DNA of 64,000 bases from Thiobacillus sp. (lineage in GTDB: Bacteria > Pseudomonadota > Gammaproteobacteria > Burkholderiales > Thiobacillaceae), in the NCBI GenBank assembly GCA_024235835.1, contig JACKLQ010000002.1, positions 62,001-126,000 of the forward strand, written 5' to 3'. Positions 1-8,707 of this stretch are shown one piece after another. How positions within the stretch are numbered: position 1 is the stretch's first letter; each line of letters opens with the position of its first letter. Both the position numbers and the translations under genes were made by a program. A model generated the notes under the pieces. It searched no databases. It was not told the origin of the DNA and saw only the letters and a program-made list of their open reading frames with translations.

Positions 1-1
1 C

Positions 2-487
2 CAGAAGGTGCGCTTTTCCGTGGATGCCTACCCGGGCGAGCGCTTCATGGGCAGCGTCACCCAGATCCGCAAGGCACCCCAGACCATCAGCAACGTTGTC
101 ACCTTCAGCGTCATGGCCCGGGTGCAGAACCCGGAAATGAAGCTGTTGCCAGGCATGACCGCCAGCAGCAGGATACTTACCGAGGAGCGCATGGCCGTGC
201 TCAGGGTGCCCAACGAAGCCCTGCGTTTCCGCCCCACCAACCCGGATGGTTCGCCCGTGAAGCTGGAGGTAAGAAAGCGGGAGGAAGGTCCCGGCATACC
301 TGGACGGGTCTGGGTCCTGGGCGCCGACGGCAACCCCGCCGCCGTCAACCTGCGCCTGGGAGTCTCCGACGGCAAGTTCACCGAAGTGCTCCAGGGCGAG
401 GTGAGGGAAGGGGCCCAGATCATCCTGAACAAGCTCGAAGCCCCGGGGGACAAGCCCGCCAAGCCCCTCTTCGGTCGACGTTTCTGA
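2..487 (+). CDS. MacA-type periplasmic adaptor subunit, C-terminal part (5' truncated by window edge)
   Basis: The reading frame is open from the first bases of the window, so the start lies upstream; about 161 residues are visible. The segment resembles the beta-barrel and membrane-proximal domains of HlyD/MacA membrane-fusion proteins: a stretch containing FSVMARVQNPEMKLLPGMTA (typical of the 'V.V.N...LLPGMTA' region) is followed by a C-terminal barrel. Such adaptors link an inner-membrane MacB-type ABC transporter to an outer-membrane channel. A MacB-like ATPase and permease follow 20 bp downstream on the same strand, which supports a tripartite export operon. The substrate cannot be told from the sequence. 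Confidence 0.85.
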   Translation, partial: QKVRFSVDAYPGERFMGSVTQIRKAPQTISNVVTFSVMARVQNPEMKLLPGMTASSRILTEERMAVLRVPNEALRFRPTNPDGSPVKLEVRKREEGPGIPGRVWVLGADGNPAAVNLRLGVSDGKFTEVLQGEVREGAQIILNKLEAPGDKPAKPLFGRRF

Positions 488-507
488 TCGCGTTTCCCAG
501 CCGCCCC

Positions 508-1224
508 ATGTCCGCCCTCATCGAAGTCAGGAACCTGGAAAGGTCCTATCACCTGGGCGAGGTGGTCGTTCCCGCCCTCAAAGGGGTAAGCCTGAGCATC
601 CAGCATGGCGAGTTCGTCGCCATCATGGGCCCCTCCGGCTCGGGCAAGTCCACCTTCATGAATCTGCTGGGCTGCCTGGACGTGACGGACCAGGGCAGCT
701 ACTTCCTCGACGGTGAAACGGTCACTGGCCTGGATGCCGAGTCCCTGGCGGGCATCCGCAACCGCCGCATGGGTTTCGTGTTCCAGAATTTCAACCTGCT
801 GCCCCGGGCCAGCGCCCAGGAGAACGTGGAACTTCCCCTGGTCTACGCCCGGGTGCCGGCGGCGGAACGGCACCGTCGCGCCCTGGAAAAGCTTACACAG
901 GTGGGCCTGGCGGAACGGGCCCACCACCGTCCTGCCCAGCTCTCCGGCGGCCAGCAGCAGCGGGTGGCCATCGCCCGGGCCCTGGTGAACGAGCCGCCCC
1001 TGATCCTGGCGGACGAGCCAACCGGCGCCCTGGACACCCACACCAGCCAGGAGCTGATGACCCTGTTCCAGCAGTTGAACGACGCCGGCATCACCATCGT
1101 GCTGGTGACCCATGAGCCGGACATCGCCGCCTTCGCCAAGCGCATGCTGGTGTTCCGGGACGGGAAACTGGTGGAAGACAAGCCCCTGGCCCAGCACCGC
1201 CCGGCCCGGGAGGCACCGACATGA
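508..1224 (+). CDS. MacB/LolD-type ABC transporter ATP-binding protein
   Basis: This 238-residue ABC ATPase has Walker A GPSGSGKST near residue 42, the Q-loop VFQNFNLLPR, signature LSGGQQQR and Walker B LILADEPTGALD. The DEPTGALD form is typical of the MacB/LolD/FtsE subfamily. It probably powers export or lipoprotein-type extrusion rather than import. The permease gene starts 4 bp before this gene ends (ATGA overlap), so the two are translationally coupled. In MacB proper the two domains are fused; here they are separate polypeptides, as in many MacB-like systems. Confidence 0.92.
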   Translation: MSALIEVRNLERSYHLGEVVVPALKGVSLSIQHGEFVAIMGPSGSGKSTFMNLLGCLDVTDQGSYFLDGETVTGLDAESLAGIRNRRMGFVFQNFNLLPRASAQENVELPLVYARVPAAERHRRALEKLTQVGLAERAHHRPAQLSGGQQQRVAIARALVNEPPLILADEPTGALDTHTSQELMTLFQQLNDAGITIVLVTHEPDIAAFAKRMLVFRDGKLVEDKPLAQHRPAREAPT

Positions 1225-2453
1225 ACCTGTCCGACGCCGGCCTGTCGGCCCTGCGAAGCCTGCGGGCCAACAAGATGCGCAGCGCCCTCACCACCCTGGG
1301 CATCATCATCGGCGTGGGCGCGGTGATCACCATGCTGGCGGTGGGCGAGGGGGCCAAGCGCCAGGTGGCTGAACAGTTGAAGAGCCTGGGCTCCAACACC
1401 CTGGTGATCTTTCCCGGCACGGTGACTTCCAGCGGCGTGCGCCTGGGCGCCGGCAGCCGCAACACCCTCACGGAGAACGATGCCCAGGCCATCCGCGAGG
1501 AAATCCCCCGGGTGCTGGCCGTGGCGCCGGCCCTGCGCGGCACGGGACAGCTGGTTTACGGCAACCTGAACTGGTCCAGCGTCATCTACGGCGTCGATGC
1601 GGACTACCTGGCGGCCCGGGAATGGGCCATCGCCCGGGGTCGGGGTTTCGACGAGAGCGAACTGCGCGGGGGCGACAAGGTGGCCCTGGTGGGGCAGACC
1701 GTGGCGGACATGCTGTTCGGCGGCACCGACCCCACGGGCCAGACCCTGCGGGTCAAGCATGTGCCCTTCACCATCGTCGGATTGCTGGCACCCAAGGGCC
1801 AGAACCAGTGGGGCCAGGACCAGGACGACGTGGTCCTGATTCCCCTCAACGCAGCCCGGGGCCGCATCATCGGCCAGGCCCTGGGCCGGCTGCGGACCGT
1901 GGGCCACGTCAATGTGAAGATGCGGGACGGCACCGACATGCTGGAGGCCGAGGCCGGCATCCGGGCGTTGCTGCGCCAGCGGCACCGCCTGGCCCCGGAC
2001 AAGGAGGACGATTTCAACATCCGCAATCTGTCTGAGATCGTGGCGGCGGAACAGGCGGCCTCAACCGCCCTTTCCGCCCTGCTGGCGGCCATCGCCTCCG
2101 TGTCGCTGCTGGTGGGCGGCATCGGCATCATGAACATCATGCTGGTGTCGGTGACGGAACGCACACGGGAGATCGGCATCCGCATGGCCGTGGGGGCCCG
2201 GCCCCGGGACATCCTGGCCCAGTTCCTGGCGGAAGCCATCATCCTCTCCCTCATCGGCGCCCTGGCGGGGGTGGCCCTGGGGCTGGGGGGCAGCCTGGCC
2301 CTGGAAAAGTGGGCGGAATGGGTGATCGTGATCCAGGCGGATGCCGTGTTCCTGGCGGTGGCCGCCGCCAGCGCCGTTGGCATCTTTTTCGGCTGGTACC
2401 CGGCTCGCAAGGCAGCTCGCCTGGCCCCCATCGATGCCCTGCGCTACGATTGA
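1221..2453 (+). CDS. MacB-like ABC transporter permease
   Basis: This 410-residue protein has the MacB_PCD plus FtsX layout: an N-terminal membrane helix (about residues 20-40, after LRSLRANKMRSALTTLGI), a large periplasmic domain (about 45-280), and three C-terminal helices beginning near 285. The segment GGIGIMNIMLVSVTERTREI is diagnostic of MacB/FtsX permeases. It overlaps the ATPase gene by 4 bp and should form the inner-membrane part of a tripartite pump with the adaptor upstream. No outer-membrane component is visible downstream, so a shared TolC-like channel is likely. Confidence 0.92.
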   Translation: MNLSDAGLSALRSLRANKMRSALTTLGIIIGVGAVITMLAVGEGAKRQVAEQLKSLGSNTLVIFPGTVTSSGVRLGAGSRNTLTENDAQAIREEIPRVLAVAPALRGTGQLVYGNLNWSSVIYGVDADYLAAREWAIARGRGFDESELRGGDKVALVGQTVADMLFGGTDPTGQTLRVKHVPFTIVGLLAPKGQNQWGQDQDDVVLIPLNAARGRIIGQALGRLRTVGHVNVKMRDGTDMLEAEAGIRALLRQRHRLAPDKEDDFNIRNLSEIVAAEQAASTALSALLAAIASVSLLVGGIGIMNIMLVSVTERTREIGIRMAVGARPRDILAQFLAEAIILSLIGALAGVALGLGGSLALEKWAEWVIVIQADAVFLAVAAASAVGIFFGWYPARKAARLAPIDALRYD

Positions 2454-2456
2454 GCC

Positions 2457-3116
2457 ATGAACAAGCGCCATCTGTCCTTTTTCCACTGCCTCCTGGCCAC
2501 GGCATACCTGGGCATCGTTCCCCAGGCCCGGGCCCAGGAGGAGGCGGCTGGATACACTCCGCCGCCCTTCATCCTCATCGCTCCCGCCACGGGACAGAAT
2601 CCCTACCTGATGTACGTCCCGGCCCCCCAGACCATGCCGATCCCCACGGCGCCGACCACACCCGTCATGCCCACCCCGCCCGGGTCGCCTACTGCCACGG
2701 CGACGGTGCCCCAGCCGGAGGCCGCCACTCCAGTAGCCGGACCCTCCCTGTCGGACCTGGGCAAATCCCTGCGCAACTATTTCACGGAAGACGAACTGGA
2801 CCTTCTTTTCGAGTACATGAAGGAGTCCGTGGTAGCCGCCTTCAGAGGGGAAGAGGTCTATCTGCCACCGGACCTGGCCTTCAAGCTGGAAATCCTCCTG
2901 GTGCGCATGCAGAAGGAAGGTGGCATGTACATGGACAACCTCATCCAGCAGTTGGAGCGGGACCTGAAGCGCTCCCTGAAGGAAAAGCTTGCGCCCCCCC
3001 AGCCGACGCCTCCGGCCGAGCTGCCTTACATGGAACCCGCTTCCTCCAAGCCGTCCACGCCCGGGCCGGCGGGCGCGAGCAAACTGCCCCCCAGGAAAAC
3101 GGCCAAGACCGGCTAA
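2457..3116 (+). CDS. Proline-rich secreted protein of unknown function
   Basis: The gene encodes 219 residues and starts 3 bp after the permease stop codon, so it probably belongs to the export operon. An N-terminal signal peptide ends near PQARAQ. A Pro/Thr/Ala-rich linker covers about residues 35-100. A compact, charged helical region (about 100-180, FTEDELDLLFEYMKESVVAA and after) follows, and the tail is again Pro-rich. No catalytic motif or family is recognised. A role as a periplasmic accessory of the transporter is inferred from position only. Confidence 0.75.
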   Translation: MNKRHLSFFHCLLATAYLGIVPQARAQEEAAGYTPPPFILIAPATGQNPYLMYVPAPQTMPIPTAPTTPVMPTPPGSPTATATVPQPEAATPVAGPSLSDLGKSLRNYFTEDELDLLFEYMKESVVAAFRGEEVYLPPDLAFKLEILLVRMQKEGGMYMDNLIQQLERDLKRSLKEKLAPPQPTPPAELPYMEPASSKPSTPGPAGASKLPPRKTAKTG

Positions 3117-3132
3117 GCTGCCGGCACCAACC

Positions 3133-4644
3133 TCAGGGCTTGCCCTTGCCGGCGGCCCCCGCCAACTGTTCGAACAACTGTCCCAGGCTGAGTTGGGCCT
3201 TGGCATAGCCCTGTTCGGCGGATTTCTGGAACCAGGCCAGGGCCTCGTTCAGGCTCTTCTCCACCCCGTTGCCGTCCCGGTAGAGCACGCCCAGGTTGTG
3301 CTGGGCCACCCGGTCACCCGCCTCGGCGGCCTTGCGGTACCAATTGGCGGCGGCGGCGAAGTCCTGGGCCACGCCCTTGCCCTGCTCGAAGATGACACCC
3401 AGGTTGTTCTGGGCGGGGACGTCGCCCGCCTCGGCGGCCTTGGTGAGCCAGTCCATGGCGGCTTGCATGCCGGCCTCGTCCTTGTTGCCCTTGTGCAATA
3501 GCCAGCCCAGGCGGCTCTGGGCGGCGGCCTGGCCCTCCTCGGCGGCCTTGCGGTACCAGTCCATGGCCTCGGCTTCATTCTTGTCCATGCCCTGGCCCTG
3601 CTCGGCCATGAGGCCCAGGTTGAACCAGGCCAGGGGCTCGTTCTGGGCGGCGGCCTTCTGGAACCATTCCCGCGCCTTGACGAAGTCCGGCTCCACCCCC
3701 AGGCCTTCCCGATAGAGGCGGCCCAGGTTGTTCTGGGCGGCGGCATCCTTCACCGCGCCCCGCTCGTACCAGACCCTGGCGGCGGCCAGGTCGGCCTGGC
3801 CCAGGGCACCGGTCTCCTGGAGCCAGCCCAGGTGGGTGGCGGCGGTGGCGTCACCGGCGTCGGCGGCCATGCGGAACCAGCGCGCGGCTTCGCCCAGGTT
3901 CCTGGGCACGCCCTGGCCCTTCTCGAACATCCAGCCCAGGCGGGCCATGGAGGGCACGTGGCCCTGGTTGCCCGCCAGGGCCATCCAGTTGGCGGCGGCC
4001 ATGTAGTCCTGCTGGATACCGCCCAGGGCGTCCCGGTAGATCAGGCCCAGATTGCCCTGGGCCTCGGCGTTGCCCGCCTCGGCGGCCTTGGTGAACCACT
4101 TCACCGCCTGCTGGTAGTCCTGGGCCACGCCGTTGCCCGTGGCGAACTTGATGCCCAGGTTGTTCTGGGCCGGCACGTCCCCCAGCTCCGCCGCCCGGGT
4201 GAGCCACTGGGCAGCCACGGCCGGGTCCCTGGGCACGCCCAGGCCCTGGTCGTAGAGGGCCGCCAGCTGAGCCTGGGCCGCCGCCAGGTTGAGTTCCGCC
4301 GCGCCGGTCATGAGGGTGACGGCCTGGTCCATGTTCTGGTCCACGCCCTGGCCCTTCATGAGCATGAGACCCAGGTTGTAGAGGCCGATGGGATCCTTCT
4401 GCTGGGCCGCCATGCCGTACCACTCCGCGGCCTTGGCCAGATCCTTGGCCACGCCCATGCCGTTCTCGAACATCCAGCCCATCTTGGCCTGGGCCTCCGG
4501 GTCCCCCGCCTGGGCCGCCATCTGGTAGTAGCGCAGGGCCATCTGCATGGCCTGCACAGGGTCCGGTATGGGCATCTGGGCAGTGGCGGTCATGGGAGCC
4601 GTGCCTGCCAGGGCGAGCATCAGGGTGAGGGCGCGCAGTTTCAT
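3133..4644 (-). CDS. Sel1-repeat (tetratricopeptide-like) secreted protein
   Basis: The chosen ATG has an upstream AAGGAAA ribosome site and gives 503 residues with a signal peptide ending near PMTATA. Almost the whole mature protein is about a dozen tandem 36-residue Sel1 units with the pattern A..WY.KAAE.G...AQ..LG..Y..G.GV, for example WYRKAAEAGDRVAQHNLGVL. Sel1 arrays form alpha/alpha solenoids used as protein-interaction scaffolds. It is the last gene of an exbB-exbD-tonB-sel1 operon, so a periplasmic role linked to TonB-type energy transduction is a fair inference. No partner is identified. Confidence 0.88.
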   Translation of the reverse strand: MKLRALTLMLALAGTAPMTATAQMPIPDPVQAMQMALRYYQMAAQAGDPEAQAKMGWMFENGMGVAKDLAKAAEWYGMAAQQKDPIGLYNLGLMLMKGQGVDQNMDQAVTLMTGAAELNLAAAQAQLAALYDQGLGVPRDPAVAAQWLTRAAELGDVPAQNNLGIKFATGNGVAQDYQQAVKWFTKAAEAGNAEAQGNLGLIYRDALGGIQQDYMAAANWMALAGNQGHVPSMARLGWMFEKGQGVPRNLGEAARWFRMAADAGDATAATHLGWLQETGALGQADLAAARVWYERGAVKDAAAQNNLGRLYREGLGVEPDFVKAREWFQKAAAQNEPLAWFNLGLMAEQGQGMDKNEAEAMDWYRKAAEEGQAAAQSRLGWLLHKGNKDEAGMQAAMDWLTKAAEAGDVPAQNNLGVIFEQGKGVAQDFAAAANWYRKAAEAGDRVAQHNLGVLYRDGNGVEKSLNEALAWFQKSAEQGYAKAQLSLGQLFEQLAGAAGKGKP

Positions 4645-4693
4645 GGCGTTTCCTTTATTACTGAGTCGGTTCAAGTTCGAAAAATCAGAAAAA

Positions 4694-6673
4694 TCACTTC
4701 CTGCCTTCCGGCAGGCGGTAAGTCACCGGCACGTCCACCCAGGCGGCCACGGCCTGGCCATTCTTGCGAGCAGGGTTGAATCGCCAGCGGGCCAATTGAT
4801 CCCGGGCATCCTGGTCCAGGATGCCGTTGCCGCTGCTCTGCTTGAGCAACATGCGGCCCGGCTTGCCGTCCGCCTGCACCTGGACCCGCATGATCAGCCT
4901 GCCTTCCACGCCGTAGACGTTGGCCATGACAGGATAGACGAAGCTGGGGTTGGTCTCGGCGTAGGTGGGCAGTTCCAGCCGTTCTTCAACCGGCTTGGGC
5001 GGCCGGTTGTCCGGCTGGGCGTGGATGGGCAGTGGGCAATAATTGGAGGGGGCCAGCACATCCAGGGTCTCCACCTTGCTGTCCGGGCGTACCACCTTCC
5101 TCTCGACGGGCTTGATGCTGGACATGCCCCGTCCGGCTCCGATGGGGGAGGCTCCGCCCGGCGTGGCGGGTCCCGCCACGGGCGCTTCGCTGCGTCCACC
5201 TGCGCCACCACCGGCAGAGGGCATGCCCCTGGGCGCCACCGAGGCCAGCTTGCCCGTTCCAGCCTGGGCCAGGCGCACCGCGCCTGTACCTCCTCCAGCC
5301 GCGGAGCCATCCCCGCCGCCCGGGGCGGTTGCCGCCTTGTTGGCCACCTGCCCCCCACGCCGGTCTGGAGTGCCCCGTCCCAGCATCCAGGGCATGGGAG
5401 CACCCGTCTGTACCGGCACCATGAGCACGGCCCACTGGGGCCCGCTGCCCGGTTCGCCCGGCGCCAGGGCCAGGGTCTTGCCGTTCTGGCTGCTGTTGCC
5501 GGCCCGCTTGGTTCCCTCAGGACCGCTCAGGCTGCGGCCGGGCACCACCGCGCCGGCCAGCCGGCCGGGGGCGGGACCGGAGCCCGCCGCTTGGCGGGAA
5601 CCGGCCGGTCGTTCGATGGCCTTGCCCTGCCCGCCCATGCCGGGCCCGGCGGACGGGCCTTGCATGGGGCTGACCGACGTACCGCCCGCCGTGGCGCTGG
5701 CCAGGGCCTGGCCACGACCTTGGCCATCCACCGGGCTTGCGGCACCGGCTTCCAGGGCCAGATGCCCGGCGGCCAGGCCACCCTTGCCCTGGGCGAATTC
5801 AGGCAGACTGGACAAGCTGCCGCTGGCCGTCAGGCGCAGGCCCTGGGGTTCACCTCCCGCCATGGGCGTGGACTGGCTGGCGGAATTGACATTGGCCCCT
5901 GTGCCGGCGGCCAGGTTCAGCCCACCGCCAGCGCCGCCGCTGGCACTGAAATTGGCTGGGCCGGCTCCGGCATTGGCCCCTTCGGCCGCATTGCCCGGGG
6001 TGGCGCTGGCTTCCGCGCCTTGGCTCGCATCGCCGCCGCCCGGGGCCAGGGCCATGCCGCGGGCGGCCGCCAGGGCCAGGCCCGCCTCGCCGTTGGGCGC
6101 GGACGAGCCGCCCGCCACCAAGCCGGCGCCGCCCGGTTCGGCGGTTTCGCCAGTCGCGGCGGACGTGGCGGTGGAGGGGGATGAGGGCTGAACCGCCACG
6201 CCCGGGGTGGCCGCGGAGGCCAGGACGGCATTTTCCGTCGGCGCGGCACTCTGTTCTTTGGGGGGCGTGGGCAAGGCCTTGGCGGTTGCCTGGATGGCCT
6301 CGGCAACCTGGGTCTCGGCCGTGGGCAGGGTCACTGCCGGGGCATCCTTGCGGGGCCGCTTCTCGGCCTTCAATTCCGCCTCCAGGGTATGAGGCTCCTT
6401 GACCGCCACCTTGGGCTTGGCCTTCCTGGCCTTGGCCAGCTTCTTGCGCGTGTTCTTGTCCGCCTTGTTGGGTTTGGCCTTGGGTAGCTTGAGTCGCGCC
6501 TCCTCGGGGGACTGCAAAGCGATCTCGAAGCTAACCGTTTCCGGAGGAGGCGGGGGCACCTGGCGAAAGCCCAGGACCACGGCCAAGTGCAGCAGGGCGC
6601 TGGCGCCCATGGCAATCCAGTGGCGTGTTTCCACCTGCCCCAGACGAGCAATCAGACGCGCCCAGAGTGTCAC
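4694..6673 (-). CDS. TonB-family energy transducer with a very long Gly/Ala-rich linker
   Basis: At 659 residues this is more than twice the usual TonB length. Residues 1-40 hold a short cytoplasmic part and one membrane helix (HWIAMGASALLHLAVVLGF), followed by PPPPP. A Lys/Ala-rich segment (about 60-115) resembles the normal TonB linker. About residues 120-500 are low-complexity Gly/Ala/Ser/Pro. The last 90 residues match the TonB C-terminal domain (YPVMANVYGVEGRLIMRVQV ... WRFNPARKNG). It overlaps exbD by 4 bp. It should couple the ExbBD proton channel to outer-membrane transporters. The linker length could span an unusually wide or crowded periplasm, but this is inference. Confidence 0.88.
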   Translation of the reverse strand: MTLWARLIARLGQVETRHWIAMGASALLHLAVVLGFRQVPPPPPETVSFEIALQSPEEARLKLPKAKPNKADKNTRKKLAKARKAKPKVAVKEPHTLEAELKAEKRPRKDAPAVTLPTAETQVAEAIQATAKALPTPPKEQSAAPTENAVLASAATPGVAVQPSSPSTATSAATGETAEPGGAGLVAGGSSAPNGEAGLALAAARGMALAPGGGDASQGAEASATPGNAAEGANAGAGPANFSASGGAGGGLNLAAGTGANVNSASQSTPMAGGEPQGLRLTASGSLSSLPEFAQGKGGLAAGHLALEAGAASPVDGQGRGQALASATAGGTSVSPMQGPSAGPGMGGQGKAIERPAGSRQAAGSGPAPGRLAGAVVPGRSLSGPEGTKRAGNSSQNGKTLALAPGEPGSGPQWAVLMVPVQTGAPMPWMLGRGTPDRRGGQVANKAATAPGGGDGSAAGGGTGAVRLAQAGTGKLASVAPRGMPSAGGGAGGRSEAPVAGPATPGGASPIGAGRGMSSIKPVERKVVRPDSKVETLDVLAPSNYCPLPIHAQPDNRPPKPVEERLELPTYAETNPSFVYPVMANVYGVEGRLIMRVQVQADGKPGRMLLKQSSGNGILDQDARDQLARWRFNPARKNGQAVAAWVDVPVTYRLPEGRK

Positions 6674-7116
6674 TTGCCCGCCTGTTTTGTCTTGGGCGCA
6701 GCGGCGGTGACAAAGGTCAGCTTGATCACGCCGGCCCGGCTGATGGCGGCCATGACCTCGGTGACCCGGCCATAGGGCACGCCCGCGTCGGCCCGCAGTT
6801 GCACGCTCAGTTCAGGCGCTTGTTTCATTTCGCCCTTGAGGGTGCCTTCCAGCACGTCCAGCTGCACCGGGTTGCGTCCCAGCAGGGCCTTGCCGTCCGC
6901 CAGCACCGTGACGATGAGGGATTTGGCCGTGGGCAGAGCCGCCACGGGGGCGGTCTGGGGCAGCTTCACCTTCACCGACTGGAGGATGAAGGGGGCGGTG
7001 ACCATGAAGATGGTGAGCAGCACCAGCATCACGTCCACCAGGGGCGTGACGTTGATCTCGCTCATGGCGCGGAAGTCCGATTCTCCCGAGGCCGTGAAGG
7101 TGTCGCGGCGGGCCAT
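6670..7116 (-). CDS. exbD: Biopolymer transport protein ExbD/TolR
   Basis: This 148-residue protein has one N-terminal membrane helix (about residues 22-42) directly after the conserved segment MSEINVTPLVDVMLVLL, whose aspartate is the protonatable residue of ExbD/TolR. A periplasmic domain follows. It sits 4 bp after exbB and overlaps the tonB-like gene by 4 bp, giving the standard proton-driven complex. ExbD is preferred over TolR because a TonB-type gene, not tolA, follows. Confidence 0.92.
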   Translation of the reverse strand: MARRDTFTASGESDFRAMSEINVTPLVDVMLVLLTIFMVTAPFILQSVKVKLPQTAPVAALPTAKSLIVTVLADGKALLGRNPVQLDVLEGTLKGEMKQAPELSVQLRADAGVPYGRVTEVMAAISRAGVIKLTFVTAAAPKTKQAGK

Positions 7117-7120
7117 GGGC

Positions 7121-7771
7121 TCAGTCCTGCCTGACGGATTGGGTACCGGCCAGGGACAGGAAGTCGTTGGCGAAGCGATCCATCTCCGCCACGGACAGGC
7201 GGGTGACCCGCACGCCGTAGTTGTAGGCCAGTACGGCGGGCACGGCGGCGGCGATGCCGATGGCCGTGGCCATGAGGGCCTCGCCCACGGGGCCGGCCAC
7301 CACTTCCAGGCCCGAGGAGCCGGAGCGGGCGATGTTCTCCATGGCGTTCATGATGCCCCACACGGTGCCGAACAGGCCCACGAAGGGGGCGGTGCTGCCG
7401 ATGCTGGCCAGGAGCATGAGGCCGGATTCCAGCTTGTGCTGTTCCTTGCGCACCTGCTGGGACAGGCTGCGCTCCATCACCGCCTCCCGGTCCCCGGCGC
7501 CTTCCAGGGTCTTGCGTTCCCCCAGGGTGGCCAGGGTGTCGAAACCCACCCGGGCCAGGCTGGACAGGGAGCCGCTGGCGGTCTTGGCGATCTGGGAGGC
7601 GGCCTCCAGGTTGGCGGCCTGCCAGAATCTCTGGGCGAAGTCCTGGTTCTCCAGGCGCATGCGCCACTGCAGCCAGCCCTTGGCGAAGATCATGGCCCAG
7701 GTAACCAGGGAGAACAGGATCAGGAGGGTCAGGGCCAGATTGACGGCCGTGGAAGCGGAGTAATTGATCAT
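7121..7771 (-). CDS. exbB: MotA/TolQ/ExbB proton channel family protein
   Basis: The 216-residue protein has three membrane segments (about residues 10-30, 110-130 and 150-175) and the family motif LLASIGSTAPFVGLFGTVWG, followed by GPVGEALMATAIGIAAAVPAV. It should form the pentameric inner-membrane channel that uses the proton motive force with ExbD to energise the TonB-like protein. It is the first gene of the exbB-exbD-tonB-sel1 operon. Confidence 0.93.
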   Translation of the reverse strand: MINYSASTAVNLALTLLILFSLVTWAMIFAKGWLQWRMRLENQDFAQRFWQAANLEAASQIAKTASGSLSSLARVGFDTLATLGERKTLEGAGDREAVMERSLSQQVRKEQHKLESGLMLLASIGSTAPFVGLFGTVWGIMNAMENIARSGSSGLEVVAGPVGEALMATAIGIAAAVPAVLAYNYGVRVTRLSVAEMDRFANDFLSLAGTQSVRQD

Positions 7772-7892
7772 GGCGATGGGGAAAATTGAATGGAATCGGC
7801 GGGGGCGATTATAAGCTCCTGCTTATTAAGCCATTCAGACAAGACCCGCCGTTGTCGTCGATGGAGCTGCCGGTGATGCGCCCGCGCCATCC

Positions 7893-8552
7893 TCAAGCCC
7901 ACAGGCTTAGGGGAGGGTCGTTGATGATCCGGCGCAGGAGGTCCCCCCGGGTGACGATGCCCACCAGGTCGTCCTGGTCCCCCACCACGGGGATGCCCGT
8001 GAGGTCGTAGTCCAGCAGCACCCGGGCCACCCGGCGCACGTCCGAAACCGGGGCCGTGGTGATGACCGGGCTACTCATCACCTCCGCCACCGTGCGTGCC
8101 CGGATGTCCCGTATCCCCGTGTCGTCCACGTTGAGCACCTTCAGCAGGTCAGCCAGGGAAACCATGCCCACCAGGCCCTGGGCACCCCCCACCACCGGCG
8201 CCTGGCCGAAACCCCGGGCCGAAAGGAAGCTCCAGGCGGCCTCCACCCGCATGGCCGGCTCCAGGGTGGCCACGTTGCGGCTCATGACCTGGTAGGCGTG
8301 GTGGATGGGGCCCCGCTCGGGGAAAGCCCGCAACATCTGGCGGTAGGCCTGGGCGGCCTCCCCATAACGTCCTGTTGCGTCTTCCTCCGTGTGTGCTCGA
8401 GGCTGTTCAGCGAGGAACATTTCCGGTCCCAGTTCTTCCCCGTCCCGCTCGATGCCCCGGCCGTGCTGCACGGGGGCCAAACCGGACAGGGGCCTGAGGT
8501 TCTCGAGGGTGCCGCGAAAAGTCCGGCCGGTGACACCGTAGATGGAAAACAT
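7893..8552 (-). CDS. CBS-domain protein
   Basis: A 219-residue cytoplasmic protein with an N-terminal region of about 85 residues of no recognised family and two CBS motifs (about 88-150 and 155-215). The pair forms a Bateman module that normally binds adenosyl nucleotides; VMSRNVATLEP and VMSSPVITTAP mark the start of each CBS unit, and GIPVVGDQDDLVGIVTRGDL is the conserved second half. The start has a GGAGG ribosome site. It stands alone between exbB and the divergent ilvE. The regulated target is unknown. Confidence 0.85.
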   Translation of the reverse strand: MFSIYGVTGRTFRGTLENLRPLSGLAPVQHGRGIERDGEELGPEMFLAEQPRAHTEEDATGRYGEAAQAYRQMLRAFPERGPIHHAYQVMSRNVATLEPAMRVEAAWSFLSARGFGQAPVVGGAQGLVGMVSLADLLKVLNVDDTGIRDIRARTVAEVMSSPVITTAPVSDVRRVARVLLDYDLTGIPVVGDQDDLVGIVTRGDLLRRIINDPPLSLWA

Positions 8553-8645
8553 GCTTGCCTCCTTGGTCCCGGAGCATCGGCTCCGCTGGCTGCCGCAGGA
8601 AAAGAGCGGCGGGGGGCGCCGAGATTCCGGATCGAGCGAACCGGA

Positions 8646-8674
8646 TTCAATACCGCCCCCGGCGTGGGTAGAAT
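8646..8674 (+). promoter_or_regulatory. Possible sigma-70 promoter of ilvE
   Basis: A -10 element TAGAAT (8669-8674) lies 17 bp after TTCAAT (8646-8651), which matches the -35 consensus at only three of six positions. It is 33 bp upstream of the ilvE start, which has its own GGAG site. The -35 match is weak. Confidence 0.4.
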
Positions 8675-8707
8675 TCTAGGTCTATCCAAACACCCGGAGT
8701 TCTCATC

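Noticed and set aside
4547..6191. Long plus-strand frames opposite the tonB-like gene
   Set aside because: The Gly/Ala-rich low-complexity codons of the real gene leave other frames open; composition is Arg/Pro/Ala-rich and not protein-like.
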